This document shows positions 39,401-46,347 of a stretch of 64,000 nucleotides of DNA, piece after piece. Below the pieces are notes generated by a model. That model saw only the letters and a program-made list of their open reading frames with translations. It was not told the origin of the DNA and did not search any database. Made by a program: the position numbers and the translations under genes. Source of the DNA: Bifidobacterium gallicum DSM 20093 = LMG 11596. Its GTDB lineage: Bacteria; Actinomycetota; Actinomycetes; Actinomycetales; Bifidobacteriaceae. The stretch lies in NCBI RefSeq assembly GCF_000741205.1, contig NZ_JGYW01000005.1:62001-126000 (forward strand), in the 5' to 3' direction. Positions within the stretch are counted from its first letter, which is position 1. Each line of letters opens with the position of its first letter.

Positions 39401-41029
39401 CACGATATCTACTCGATTGAGGATCTGAAGCAGCTGATCAACGATGCCAAGAACGCCAATCCTCAAGCCCGTGTGCATGTCAAGCTCGTGTCCGAGTTCG
39501 GCGTGGGCACCGTGGCCGCGGGTGTGGCCAAGTGCCATGCCGATGTCGTGCTGATTTCCGGCTATGACGGCGGTACGGGCGCGGCCCCGCTCAACGCGAT
39601 CAAACATGCGGGTACGCCATGGGAGATCGGTCTGTCGGAAACGCAGCAGACGCTGATTCTTAACGGCTTGCGTTCGCGCGTCACCGTGCAGTGCGATGGC
39701 GAATTGAAGACGGGTCGCGACGTGGTGGTTGCCGCGCTGCTCGGAGCCGAGGAATTCGGCTTTGCCACGGCCGCGTTGATTGTTGAAGGCTGCGTCATGA
39801 TGCGCGTGTGCCAGAAGAACACGTGTCCGCAAGGCATCGCCACGCAGGATCCCGAATTGCGTGCACGTTTCTCGGGTACTCCTGAAGCCGTGATCAACTT
39901 CTTCATGTTCATCGCTGAAGAGGTTCGTGAGATTCTCGCTGAGCTCGGTTTCCGCACGCTCGAAGAGGCCGTGGGCCACGTCGAGTGCCTGGATCGTAAC
40001 GAGGCTGTGCAGCAGTGGAAGACAGCCGGCATTGATTTGACGAACGTGCTCATGCAGCCCGGCCCGGTACCCGGCACGATCCTGCACAAGACAATCGACC
40101 AGAACCATGAGCTCGACAAGGCTCTGGACAACGAACTGATCGCGCTGTGCGCCGATGCGCTCGAACGTCGTGAACCTGTGCGCATCGACATGCCGATTCG
40201 CAATGTCAACCGTACGCTCGGCACGATGCTCGGCTACGAGATCACGAAGCGTTATGGCGAAGAAGGTTTGCCGGACGACACGATCGACATGACGCTGCAT
40301 GGTTCGGGAGGCCAGTCGCTGGGCGCGTTCATTCCGCGTGGCGAGACGATGCGCGTCATCGGCGAGACCAACGATTATGCGGGCAAGGGTCTGTCCGGCG
40401 GCCGCATCATCATCCGCCCCGATGCCGATGTCAGCTATGACACGCATGACAACGTCATTGCCGGCAACGTGCTTGGTTTCGGCGCCACTTCGGGTGAAAT
40501 GTTTGTGGCCGGCCGTGCTGGCGAACGTTTCGGTGTGCGTAACGGCGGCGCCACGTTCGTGGTGGAAGGTGTTGGTGACCATGGTTGTGAATACATGACC
40601 GGTGGCACCGTCGTCATCTTGGGTCCGACGGGCCGCAACTTCGGTGCGGGCTTCTCGGGTGGCAACGTCTATGTGCTTGATCTGGACATGGACAAGGTCA
40701 ATCCGGCCGCCAAGAACGGTCCGCTGCTGTTCGAAACGCTGGACCAGGAAAACGAGCGTGCCGCGGCGTCCCCGCTGCACCAGGGTCCGGCTCCTGAAGA
40801 GCAGCTCAAGCGTCTGGTGACCAAGCATGCTGAGGAAACGGGTTCCGCATTCGCGCAAGGTTTGCTCGAGGATTGGGACAATGCGCGCACGCGCTTCACG
40901 CATGTGGTGCCGCGCCCGTTCGTTGCGATGACGGCCGCCATGAAGCAGGCCAACCTGGAACACATCGATTTCAATGCACCTGGCGTCTGGGAAGAGACGT
41001 ACGAGCACGTTATGGAAGGAGCTCGCTGA
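36419..41029 (+). CDS. gltB: Glutamate synthase large subunit
   Basis: NADPH-dependent GOGAT large chain; converts glutamine and 2-oxoglutarate to two glutamates. The 1536-residue protein has an N-terminal class II amidotransferase whose nucleophile Cys27 (DACGVGM) becomes N-terminal after removal of a short propeptide, a central domain, the FMN-binding synthase domain with GAKPGEGGHLPGAKV near residue 960 and SGYDGGTGAAPL near 1040, the 3Fe-4S cysteines in CQKNTCPQGIA, and a C-terminal GXGXG beta-helix. GTG at 36419 is eight bases after AAAGAGAGG; a GTG at 36410 overlaps that site. First gene of gltBD. Confidence 0.97.
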   Translation: MTFQAPLDLTIHDPEGMYDPRAEHDACGVGMVTTLNRKPERRIVDDAIEVLVNLNHRGAVGAEENTGDGAGILMSMPDEFMRAVVDVELPPAGHYAAGIAFLDRDLGVCGQQEQAIANIAQEEGLQAVAWRTVPTNPDGLGLQALASMPSFKMLVLVDPEGELEGIALDRKAFRVRKRVEHEVGVYFASLSARTITYKGMLTTMQLKPFFPDLSDERMKAIVAIVHSRFSTNTFPSWPLAQPFRLLAHNGEINTIQGNRNWLSAREGMFSSELLGDIKPLLPIDTPGYSDSGTFDECLELLNLAGRTLPHAVLMMVPPAWESNKELDPDVRAFYEYNNTLIEPWDGPAHIIFTDGTQVGAVLDRNGFRPGRWQVTKDGYVVLASEAGVLPQIADDQIEAKGRLEPGRMFLIDTAEGRMIADEEIKQQLAHEHPYREWVEANTVQMSELPEREHINYSNHSVTRRQRAFGYTQEDLKMILTPMANTGKEPLGSMGNDTPMSVLSKRSRMLFDYFTQKFAQVTNPPLDWEREKIVTSLESAIGPEPNLLEDCELHSKKIVIGKPVLDSVQMSQLKRLDRARMLDGYYKPFVVRGLYQVAGGGEALRERIEEIFAEIDEAIANGSNFLILSDRNSDHTWGPIPSLLLTSAVQHHLLRRHTRTQISMVVEAGDVREIHHVALLIAYGAAAVNPYLAFESVEDLSREGYVTVDPATAVANLKNALSTGVLKIMSKMGVSTIMSYRGAQLFEAVGLDQQIIDEYFTGTVSRVGGVGLDVLAEEVAIRHRVAYPEMWTARPHRKLLTGGDYKWRRTGEDHLNDPEAIFLLQQATSRADYGMFKQYSKHINDTSNRLMTLRGLMSLQSTRKPVPIDEVEPATEIVKRFSTGAMSYGSISKEAHETLAIAMNTIGARSNSGEGGESEDRLNNPLLCSKIKQIASARFGVTSNYLVHATDLQIKLAQGAKPGEGGHLPGAKVPPWIAKVRHSTPGVELISPPPHHDIYSIEDLKQLINDAKNANPQARVHVKLVSEFGVGTVAAGVAKCHADVVLISGYDGGTGAAPLNAIKHAGTPWEIGLSETQQTLILNGLRSRVTVQCDGELKTGRDVVVAALLGAEEFGFATAALIVEGCVMMRVCQKNTCPQGIATQDPELRARFSGTPEAVINFFMFIAEEVREILAELGFRTLEEAVGHVECLDRNEAVQQWKTAGIDLTNVLMQPGPVPGTILHKTIDQNHELDKALDNELIALCADALERREPVRIDMPIRNVNRTLGTMLGYEITKRYGEEGLPDDTIDMTLHGSGGQSLGAFIPRGETMRVIGETNDYAGKGLSGGRIIIRPDADVSYDTHDNVIAGNVLGFGATSGEMFVAGRAGERFGVRNGGATFVVEGVGDHGCEYMTGGTVVILGPTGRNFGAGFSGGNVYVLDLDMDKVNPAAKNGPLLFETLDQENERAAASPLHQGPAPEEQLKRLVTKHAEETGSAFAQGLLEDWDNARTRFTHVVPRPFVAMTAAMKQANLEHIDFNAPGVWEETYEHVMEGAR

Positions 41030-41030
41030 C

Positions 41031-42566
41031 ATGGGTGATCCAAAAGGATTCCTGAAGGTCCGTACACGTCATGAACTCGCGGAGCGCCCGGTTCAGGAGC
41101 GTATCCAGGACTGGCTTGACGTCCATGCCGAGTCCGGTTTGCAGCCGTGGACGCAAGCGCAGGCCGCCCGTTGCATGGATTGCGGTACGCCATTCTGCAT
41201 GTCTGGCTGCCCGCTGGGCAACTTGATTCCCGAGTGGAACGATTTGGTGCGTCAGGGACAGTGGCAGGATGCGTATGACCGTCTGTCGATGACGAACAAT
41301 TTCCCGGAAGTGACGGGCCGTATCTGTCCGGCTTTGTGCGAGTCCGCGTGTGTGTTGGGCATCCACCAGCCGCCGACGATGATCCGTAACGACGAATGCA
41401 CGATTATTGACCAGGCTTGGGAGCTTGACATTGTGGAGCCGCAACGTCCCCAGCGTTTGACTGATATGACGGTCGCTGTGGTTGGTTCCGGTCCTGCAGG
41501 CTTGGCTTGCGCCCAGCAGTTGACTCGCGCCGGCCATACGGTCGTCGTCTACGAGCGTGATGACGCCATCGGCGGGTTGATGCGCTACGGTATTCCGAAC
41601 TTCAAGCTTGACAAGCGTCTGATTGACCGGCGTGTTGAGCAGATGGAAGCTGAAGGCACGCGTTTCCGCACGAATACTGAGATTGGTAAGGATATTTCGT
41701 GGGATGAGTTGCGTGACCGGTATGATGCTGTCGTTGTGGCCATCGGTTCGACTGTGCCGCGCGACATGAATCTGCCGGGCCGTTCGATGGATGGCATCCA
41801 TTTCGCGATGGAGTTCCTGCCGGATGCGACGCGTCGCGTGTATGGCGTGGAGCCGGTGCATGATTTGACGGCCAAAGACAAGCATGTCGTCATCATCGGC
41901 GGTGGCGACACGGGTTCCGACTGCTTGGGCACGGCGATCCGTCAGGGTGCCAAGGATGTGACGGTGCTGCAGATCATGCCGCAGGAACCGTTGACTCGTC
42001 CTGACAACCAGCCGTGGCCTACGTTCGCCCGCTTGTATCAAAAGACATCGTCGATGGAAGAGGGTGGCGAGTATATCTACAACACCGATTCCGTCGAGTT
42101 CGAGGGCACTCCTGAGCAGGAAGCAAAGGTCACCATCGAGACGTCCACGCAGACTGAAGGGTTCATCGCGGATGAACACGGTCACGTCACGGGACTCAAG
42201 ATTGTTGACGTGGCTCCTGGCCAGAACGGCCCGTTCACTCGCCAGCCGGGTACGGAACGCGTGATTCCTGCCGATCTTGTGCTGATTTCGGTGGGCTTCT
42301 TGCATCCCGATACCGACACGCTCGTTGAGCAGATGCCGGTGGATCTTGATGCTCGTGGCAACGTGGCGCGTGATGACGCGTTCCAGACGAGCCAGCCAGG
42401 CGTGTTCTCCTGTGGTGACGCGGGTCGCGGCCAGAGCTTGGTCGTCTGGGCCATCGCTGAGGGGCGTTCATGTGCGGCCGCCGTTGATTCCTATCTGATG
42501 GGAGGTACGGAGCTGCCGGCACCTATCAAGGCTTCGGCTAAGCCGATGATGCTGCCGCGCGTCTGA
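41031..42566 (+). CDS. gltD: Glutamate synthase small subunit
   Basis: NADPH-oxidising, FAD-containing partner of GltB that feeds electrons to the synthase. The 511-residue protein has the N-terminal Fe-S region (CMDCGTPFCMSGCPLGN, then CPALCESACVLG), two Rossmann motifs, GSGPAGLACAQQL for FAD near residue 150 and GGGDTGSDCLG for NADPH near 290, and the closing FAD motif GVFSCGDAGRGQSLVVWAI. Its ATG is two bases after the gltB stop with AAGGAG inside gltB, so translation is coupled. Confidence 0.97.
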   Translation: MGDPKGFLKVRTRHELAERPVQERIQDWLDVHAESGLQPWTQAQAARCMDCGTPFCMSGCPLGNLIPEWNDLVRQGQWQDAYDRLSMTNNFPEVTGRICPALCESACVLGIHQPPTMIRNDECTIIDQAWELDIVEPQRPQRLTDMTVAVVGSGPAGLACAQQLTRAGHTVVVYERDDAIGGLMRYGIPNFKLDKRLIDRRVEQMEAEGTRFRTNTEIGKDISWDELRDRYDAVVVAIGSTVPRDMNLPGRSMDGIHFAMEFLPDATRRVYGVEPVHDLTAKDKHVVIIGGGDTGSDCLGTAIRQGAKDVTVLQIMPQEPLTRPDNQPWPTFARLYQKTSSMEEGGEYIYNTDSVEFEGTPEQEAKVTIETSTQTEGFIADEHGHVTGLKIVDVAPGQNGPFTRQPGTERVIPADLVLISVGFLHPDTDTLVEQMPVDLDARGNVARDDAFQTSQPGVFSCGDAGRGQSLVVWAIAEGRSCAAAVDSYLMGGTELPAPIKASAKPMMLPRV

Positions 42567-42594
42567 GTTCACGCTCAAGACTGTGCTTGTTTGA

Positions 42595-42631
42595 GCCGGT
42601 GTGATGCTCTTGGGAGGTCACACCGGCTTTT
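42595..42631 (+). terminator. gltBD terminator
   Basis: Stem GCCGGTGTGA / TCACACCGGC followed by TTTTGTTGTT. Confidence 0.9.
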
Positions 42632-42796
42632 GTTGTTGATATGTGTGAGGCCGGGAAGGGTGGCGTCGCCTTGGTATTGCAATGTTGGTGATGGTTGCCT
42701 GCTTTACGGGACACCGGTTCGGCTCAGGGTGTGTTCGCATAGTGAACATCCAGTTTGTTGACTGGCGGGCGTCTGCAACCGTTCTAAATACTTGCT

Positions 42797-42818
42797 TTTC
42801 GATAATTATTTATCGAAA
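42797..42818. promoter_or_regulatory. Perfect dyad upstream of the DUF2975-like operon promoter
   Basis: TTTCGATAA, four bases (TTAT), TTATCGAAA. It ends 15 bases before the -35 box at 42834; a GCGATAAT half-site recurs inside the promoter spacer at 42841. Likely binding site for a regulator, possibly the XRE protein encoded in the same operon. Confidence 0.6.
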
Positions 42819-42833
42819 TACATTAATAAGTAG

Positions 42834-42862
42834 TTGAAAGGCGATAATCATTGCGTTACTAT
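42834..42862 (+). promoter_or_regulatory. Promoter of the DUF2975-like/XRE operon
   Basis: TTGAAA (42834-42839), exactly 17 bases, TACTAT (42857-42862). Transcription would begin near 42869. Confidence 0.7.
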
Positions 42863-42907
42863 GGGACCATCAGCTGATAGTCATTTGAACAATAGTTGTT
42901 CCCATAG
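42859..42907 (+). promoter_or_regulatory. Leader hairpin before the DUF2975-like gene
   Basis: CTATGGGA (42859-42866) pairs with TCCCATAG (42900-42907), enclosing GAACAA/TTGTTC around TAG (42887-42901). It overlaps the -10 end and lies just before the AAAGGA site at 42911. Confidence 0.5.
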
Positions 42908-42923
42908 AGCAAAGGATATCGTC

Positions 42924-43499
42924 ATGAACACTCCACTTGATTCCCTGACCAAGGTGCTGGCCAAGATTGTGGAAATCCTGCATTGGATCGCCGCCGTTTG
43001 CGCACTCGTGCTGTTTGTCAGCTCATGGTTCTCCACCTCTTGGATTTCGTCGTTGGTGCCAGCGAACCTGCTTGGCGACGGCGTGGTCGATACCTACGGA
43101 TTGAGCGTGCACGTCGCTGATGCGCATGGCGTGATTGACGCCGGGGGACTGCGCACCTATGCCATTGGCGCGTTCTTCATGCTTGTGGCCATGGCCATGG
43201 TGTTCCGCGACACCTACTTGATCATCAAAACGGCCGAAGGGCGCACCTGGTTCGCCAGGGGGGCCACACCGTTCCAGCAGGATGTGACGCGCATGGTGCG
43301 TGAAATCGGCATCTTCTTGCTGCTGACCATTGTCATCGGCTTCATTGTCTGCGCAGTCGGCACACTTGCGCTGGGCCATGGCATGGTCACGTATGTGTTG
43401 AATGTGACCATGCTCATGCTTGGCCTGCTGATGCTGTGCATCTCCCAAGTCTTCGCCCAAGGTGAGGTGATGCGTCAAGACGTGGAAGGCCTTGTCTAA
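42924..43499 (+). CDS. Four-helix membrane protein, DUF2975-like
   Basis: A 191-residue integral membrane protein with hydrophobic segments at about residues 15-40, 75-95, 130-155 and 160-180. Layout and the pairing with a short XRE regulator resemble the DUF2975 family, small membrane proteins of unknown function found with Cro-like regulators in many Gram-positives; the family label is inference from architecture. AAAGGA lies eight bases before the ATG. Followed by a 42-codon membrane ORF and the XRE gene in the same direction. Confidence 0.75.
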   Translation: MNTPLDSLTKVLAKIVEILHWIAAVCALVLFVSSWFSTSWISSLVPANLLGDGVVDTYGLSVHVADAHGVIDAGGLRTYAIGAFFMLVAMAMVFRDTYLIIKTAEGRTWFARGATPFQQDVTRMVREIGIFLLLTIVIGFIVCAVGTLALGHGMVTYVLNVTMLMLGLLMLCISQVFAQGEVMRQDVEGLV

Positions 43500-43552
43500 G
43501 ACAGTGCCGTGATGGATTCCACCACGCATCACGATGAACAGAACCATTGATC

Positions 43553-43681
43553 ATGGGACATCTCATCAGCATTGACATGATCGGGCTGTTGACCCTCACC
43601 ATCAGCTCGATCATGCTCAGTGTGGCACATATCCTCGCATGCGAGGAAGCACACAGCAAACACCTGGAACGTCACATCTAG
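43553..43681 (+). CDS. 42-residue single-span membrane peptide, unknown
   Basis: An ATG at 43553 opens a 42-codon frame ending in TAG. Residues 5-30 are hydrophobic (ISIDMIGLLTLTISSIMLS onwards) and the end is charged and His-rich (EEAHSKHLERHI). It lies 53 bases after the DUF2975-like gene and 63 bases before the XRE gene. The site upstream is weak. The length and sharp amphipathic design suggest a real small protein, but it is unproven. Confidence 0.5.
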   Translation: MGHLISIDMIGLLTLTISSIMLSVAHILACEEAHSKHLERHI

Positions 43682-43744
43682 CACCGCACCGCCATTGGAC
43701 CTTTACGATTCTCCACGGTGCATTCATTGGAAAGGAGTCCCGCC

Positions 43745-43954
43745 ATGGGACACATTGAACTCACGCTCGACGTCATGATGGCGCAACGGCATATGTCACT
43801 CAATGAACTTGCCGACAAGGTAGGCATTACGAATGTCAATCTTTCCAAGATCAAGAACAATCGCGTATCCGCCATCCGCTTCACCACATTGGCCGGCATT
43901 TGCGAAGCCTTGCAATGCCAACCTGGCGACATTCTTGTGTACACGCAAGATTGA
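43745..43954 (+). CDS. XRE/Cro-type transcriptional regulator, YozG-like
   Basis: A 69-residue helix-turn-helix protein: residues 15-60 read MSLNELADKVGITNVNLSKI and ending in LAGICEALQCQPGDIL, the classical short XRE repressor form that is often paired with DUF2975 proteins. GAAAGGAG precedes the ATG by eight bases. Likely regulator of its own operon through the dyad at 42797, by inference. Confidence 0.88.
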   Translation: MGHIELTLDVMMAQRHMSLNELADKVGITNVNLSKIKNNRVSAIRFTTLAGICEALQCQPGDILVYTQD

Positions 43955-44073
43955 GCGCACGCTCTATCCTGATAGACGGGGTCACCCCAACGTAGCCTCC
44001 CGATATTTGGCGCTCTTGGCATGAGCGGTATGAACGCAAGAAAAAGTCAAGTACACTGGAGCACAGCAATCCC

Positions 44074-44101
44074 ACGGTCGGCGCATTGCGCCGACCGTTT
44101 T
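44074..44101 (+). promoter_or_regulatory. Terminator-like hairpin in the leader of the next gene
   Basis: GC-rich stem ACGGTCGGCG / CGCCGACCGT with a short loop followed by TTTTG, ending only seven bases before the ribosome binding site AAGGAG of the gene at 44123. Placed for attenuation or as terminator for the XRE operon with a promoter hidden nearby. Confidence 0.55.
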
Positions 44102-44122
44102 GTTATGAAGGAGCACCACATT

Positions 44123-44578
44123 ATGGCGAATCGCGCAGAACGTCGTGCCAAAGCCAAGGGCAAAGGCATTCCCCAGCAGTATGATTCCACAAACGGCCGC
44201 GGCCGCAAAGGCATGATTGATGAGCAACAGCTCCAGGAGCGCTCCGTGCGCATCGCGGAAGGCAAGAAAGGTCCGTGGAAGCCGACTTCAAGCGAAATTG
44301 AAGCCGAAGAGCACGCCATGGACACCGATCCCAACGATTTTGACCCGCCCGCAGTGCGCGCGCCGCATTCGGCCCGTAATTGGGCTCGTCTGGTCAGCTG
44401 GGTGGTCATCGTGGTTTCCGCCATGTTCTTCTTCGTCGTGATGTGGCTGCCCAACCATCCCGATTGGGCCATCCTCGTGGTTTCCGGCGTATTCGCGTTG
44501 GGTGTGTTGAGCCTGTTCTTCACGGCCGGCAACCCGAAGAACAATCCGAACTTGGACCAGAACGGCACAGCGGTCTGA
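44123..44578 (+). CDS. Small two-span membrane protein, basic N-terminus, unknown
   Basis: A 151-residue protein. Residues 1-90 are polar and strongly basic at the start (ANRAERRAKAKGKGIPQQ), followed by two hydrophobic segments at about 90-110 and 116-134 and a short polar tail. No catalytic motif is visible. It resembles conserved actinobacterial membrane proteins of unknown role. AAGGAG lies nine bases before the ATG. Confidence 0.8.
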   Translation: MANRAERRAKAKGKGIPQQYDSTNGRGRKGMIDEQQLQERSVRIAEGKKGPWKPTSSEIEAEEHAMDTDPNDFDPPAVRAPHSARNWARLVSWVVIVVSAMFFFVVMWLPNHPDWAILVVSGVFALGVLSLFFTAGNPKNNPNLDQNGTAV

Positions 44579-44593
44579 TTGCAGGCCATACGG

Positions 44594-44638
44594 CAAGGAG
44601 CCGGTTTCCCGATTGGGAAGCCGGCTCCTTGCTTGTTT
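44594..44638. terminator. Bidirectional terminator before bcp
   Basis: A 17-bp stem CAAGGAGCCGGTTTCCC / GGGAAGCCGGCTCCTTG (one G-U pair) with loop GATT, followed by CTTGTTTT, at a convergent boundary. Confidence 0.85.
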
Positions 44639-44659
44639 TGTGAAACGTTCAGCGGTGTC

Positions 44660-45178
44660 TCAGCGCTCAACCTTTTCGATGTCACGGATCAACTCGTTGA
44701 TATGGTTGTCGACTTTGACGTCATATTCGGCGAGTTCAATCTTGCCGTCCTTGCCGATGGCGAACGTGGAACGCACCGTATGGAACTGCTTCTTGCCGTC
44801 TTCATGCGTTTCAGTCACGGTGCCATAGAGCTTATGCACTTCATAGGTCGGGTCGGAGAGCAGCGTGAAGTTCAGATTGTACTTCTCACGGAACTCTTGC
44901 AGCTTGTCAACGCCGTCGCCGGAAACGCCGATCACGGTGTAACCCAGATTGTTCAGCTTTTCCATGTTGTCACGGAAGCCCTTGGCTTCAATCGTGCACA
45001 AGCTGCTCATGGCTTGCGGATAGAAGAACAGCACCACGTTCTGGTGCTTGAAATCAGCGAGCGCATAGTGCTTGTACTCGTCGGATTCGAGTTCGAAGTT
45101 CGGTGCGCTCTCGCCGGCCTTGAGGTGGACTGGATGTTCAAACGAAGGCTTTTCGCCTGCAATAGTGTTATTGGTCAT
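44660..45178 (-). CDS. bcp: Bcp/PrxQ-type peroxiredoxin
   Basis: Thiol peroxidase that reduces hydrogen and organic peroxides, a key defence in anaerobes without catalase. The 172-residue protein has the AhpC/TSA fold: FFYPQAMSSLCTIEAKGF holds the peroxidatic Cys near residue 60 within P-x3-S-x2-C. Most Bcp proteins have TPGCT here, so SSLCT is a variant, but the Pro, Ser and Cys needed for catalysis remain. No second Cys is seen at the usual PrxQ resolving position five residues later, so it is probably a 1-Cys type. Start taken at the second ATG (45178) because GTAGGA is seven bases before it. Confidence 0.88.
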   Translation of the reverse strand: MTNNTIAGEKPSFEHPVHLKAGESAPNFELESDEYKHYALADFKHQNVVLFFYPQAMSSLCTIEAKGFRDNMEKLNNLGYTVIGVSGDGVDKLQEFREKYNLNFTLLSDPTYEVHKLYGTVTETHEDGKKQFHTVRSTFAIGKDGKIELAEYDVKVDNHINELIRDIEKVER

Positions 45179-45389
45179 GGTCATATCCTACGGTGCCGTT
45201 CCTTGGAATCGTATGAATACGCGCGGTGAGAACCTTGCGAAGATTTCCAGCCGACATTCAGGAACTATCGCGTATCAGCATGCGGCGGTCGATACAATGG
45301 CACTCAATCACAGTTCACTTATACCAAGAATTTCGGCAAAGAGTGTCTACGGGATTGTTGCGGCTTACGGTAGCGGACAGGAGGTCATG

Positions 45390-46256
45390 ATGGATGGACC
45401 ATTGCAATCATCGCCAATCAATATGGAGCATCCGACGGCGCTGCGTTTGACGGATGTGGGGTTCCGCCGTCAGGGCCGCACGATTCTCTCTGATGTGCAA
45501 TTGGAGATTCCCACGGGGCAGCGTTGGGTGTTGTTTGGCCCCAATGGTATTGGCAAATCGACGCTCGTGTCAATGATGGCGTCCCGCGGGTACCCTTCGC
45601 AAGGCGTGGTTGAAATCCTGGGCAATCGGCTTGGCAAAGTGAATGTGTTTTCCTACCGGCATCGCATTGGGTTGAGTTCGGCGGAACTAGCTCGCGCCAT
45701 CCCTGAATTCGAAGATCCACTTGATGCCGTGGTCACGGCGGTGACGGCCACGACGGGTCGTTGGCGTGACACCTATAGCGAGGAACAGTATGCGTTGGCG
45801 CGTTCGCTGATGCAACGGTTCGGTATCGGCTATTTGGAAGGCAAGACCATGGTGCGGCTTTCCGAGGGGGAGCGCACGCGTGTGCTGATTTGCCGCGCGT
45901 TGATGGGCGATCCTGATTTGTTGATTCTTGACGAGCCGACCAGCGGTCTAGACCTGGGAGGTCGCGAAACCACGATTGGTGCGTTACGTGAATTGGCGCA
46001 AGCTGCGGATCAGCGCACCATCGTGCTCGTCACGCATCATCTTGAGGAAATTCCACCAGGATTCGACCATATCGCCATCATGGGCCGTCGTGGTGAAACT
46101 GGTGAATCTCAAGTCGGTGCGGATCCGGCTGCCGGAACGATTGTGTATGCGGGGCCAATTGCCGAAGGGTTGACTTCCGAACGGTTGTCACAACTGTTTG
46201 GCATGCCGCTTGAGGTACATGAGCGTGACGGTCGTTTTAGCGCTTTTGTGCGTTAA
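45390..46256 (+). CDS. ABC transporter ATP-binding protein without partner
   Basis: A 288-residue ABC ATPase with Walker A GPNGIGKST (near residue 48), signature LSEGERTRV, Walker B LLILDEPTSGLDL and the H-loop LVTHH. It resembles YlmA/ModF-like ATPases found without a permease gene. No membrane or binding protein gene is adjacent, so it may act with a permease elsewhere or have a non-transport role. ACAGGAGG precedes tandem ATGs at 45387 and 45390; the second has the better spacing. The open frame back to 45072 is not supported. Confidence 0.85.
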   Translation: MDGPLQSSPINMEHPTALRLTDVGFRRQGRTILSDVQLEIPTGQRWVLFGPNGIGKSTLVSMMASRGYPSQGVVEILGNRLGKVNVFSYRHRIGLSSAELARAIPEFEDPLDAVVTAVTATTGRWRDTYSEEQYALARSLMQRFGIGYLEGKTMVRLSEGERTRVLICRALMGDPDLLILDEPTSGLDLGGRETTIGALRELAQAADQRTIVLVTHHLEEIPPGFDHIAIMGRRGETGESQVGADPAAGTIVYAGPIAEGLTSERLSQLFGMPLEVHERDGRFSAFVR

Positions 46257-46347
46257 CGCGGAAGTTTTCGTGTAGTGGTGACGTGGCTCGTGGTGGCCAT
46301 GGGCTACGCTCTATACGGTATGACACAGCGGCAAAGGAGGAGCGTCC

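Larger units (their letters stand above)
42567..42923. other. Intergenic region gltD to the DUF2975-like gene
   Basis: Holds the gltD terminator (42595-42631), about 160 bases without recognisable features, then the dyads and promoter of the next operon described separately. Confidence 0.6.

Noticed and set aside
38339-41032. 897-codon open frame on the minus strand opposite gltB
   Set aside because: It is the antisense shadow of a highly expressed-type, strongly codon-biased gene; its product is His/Arg-rich with no domain, and gltB motifs fill the plus strand.
42834-42923. In-frame extension of the DUF2975-like protein to 42834
   Set aside because: The extra region contains the promoter and leader hairpin, and the ATG at 42924 has its own ribosome binding site.
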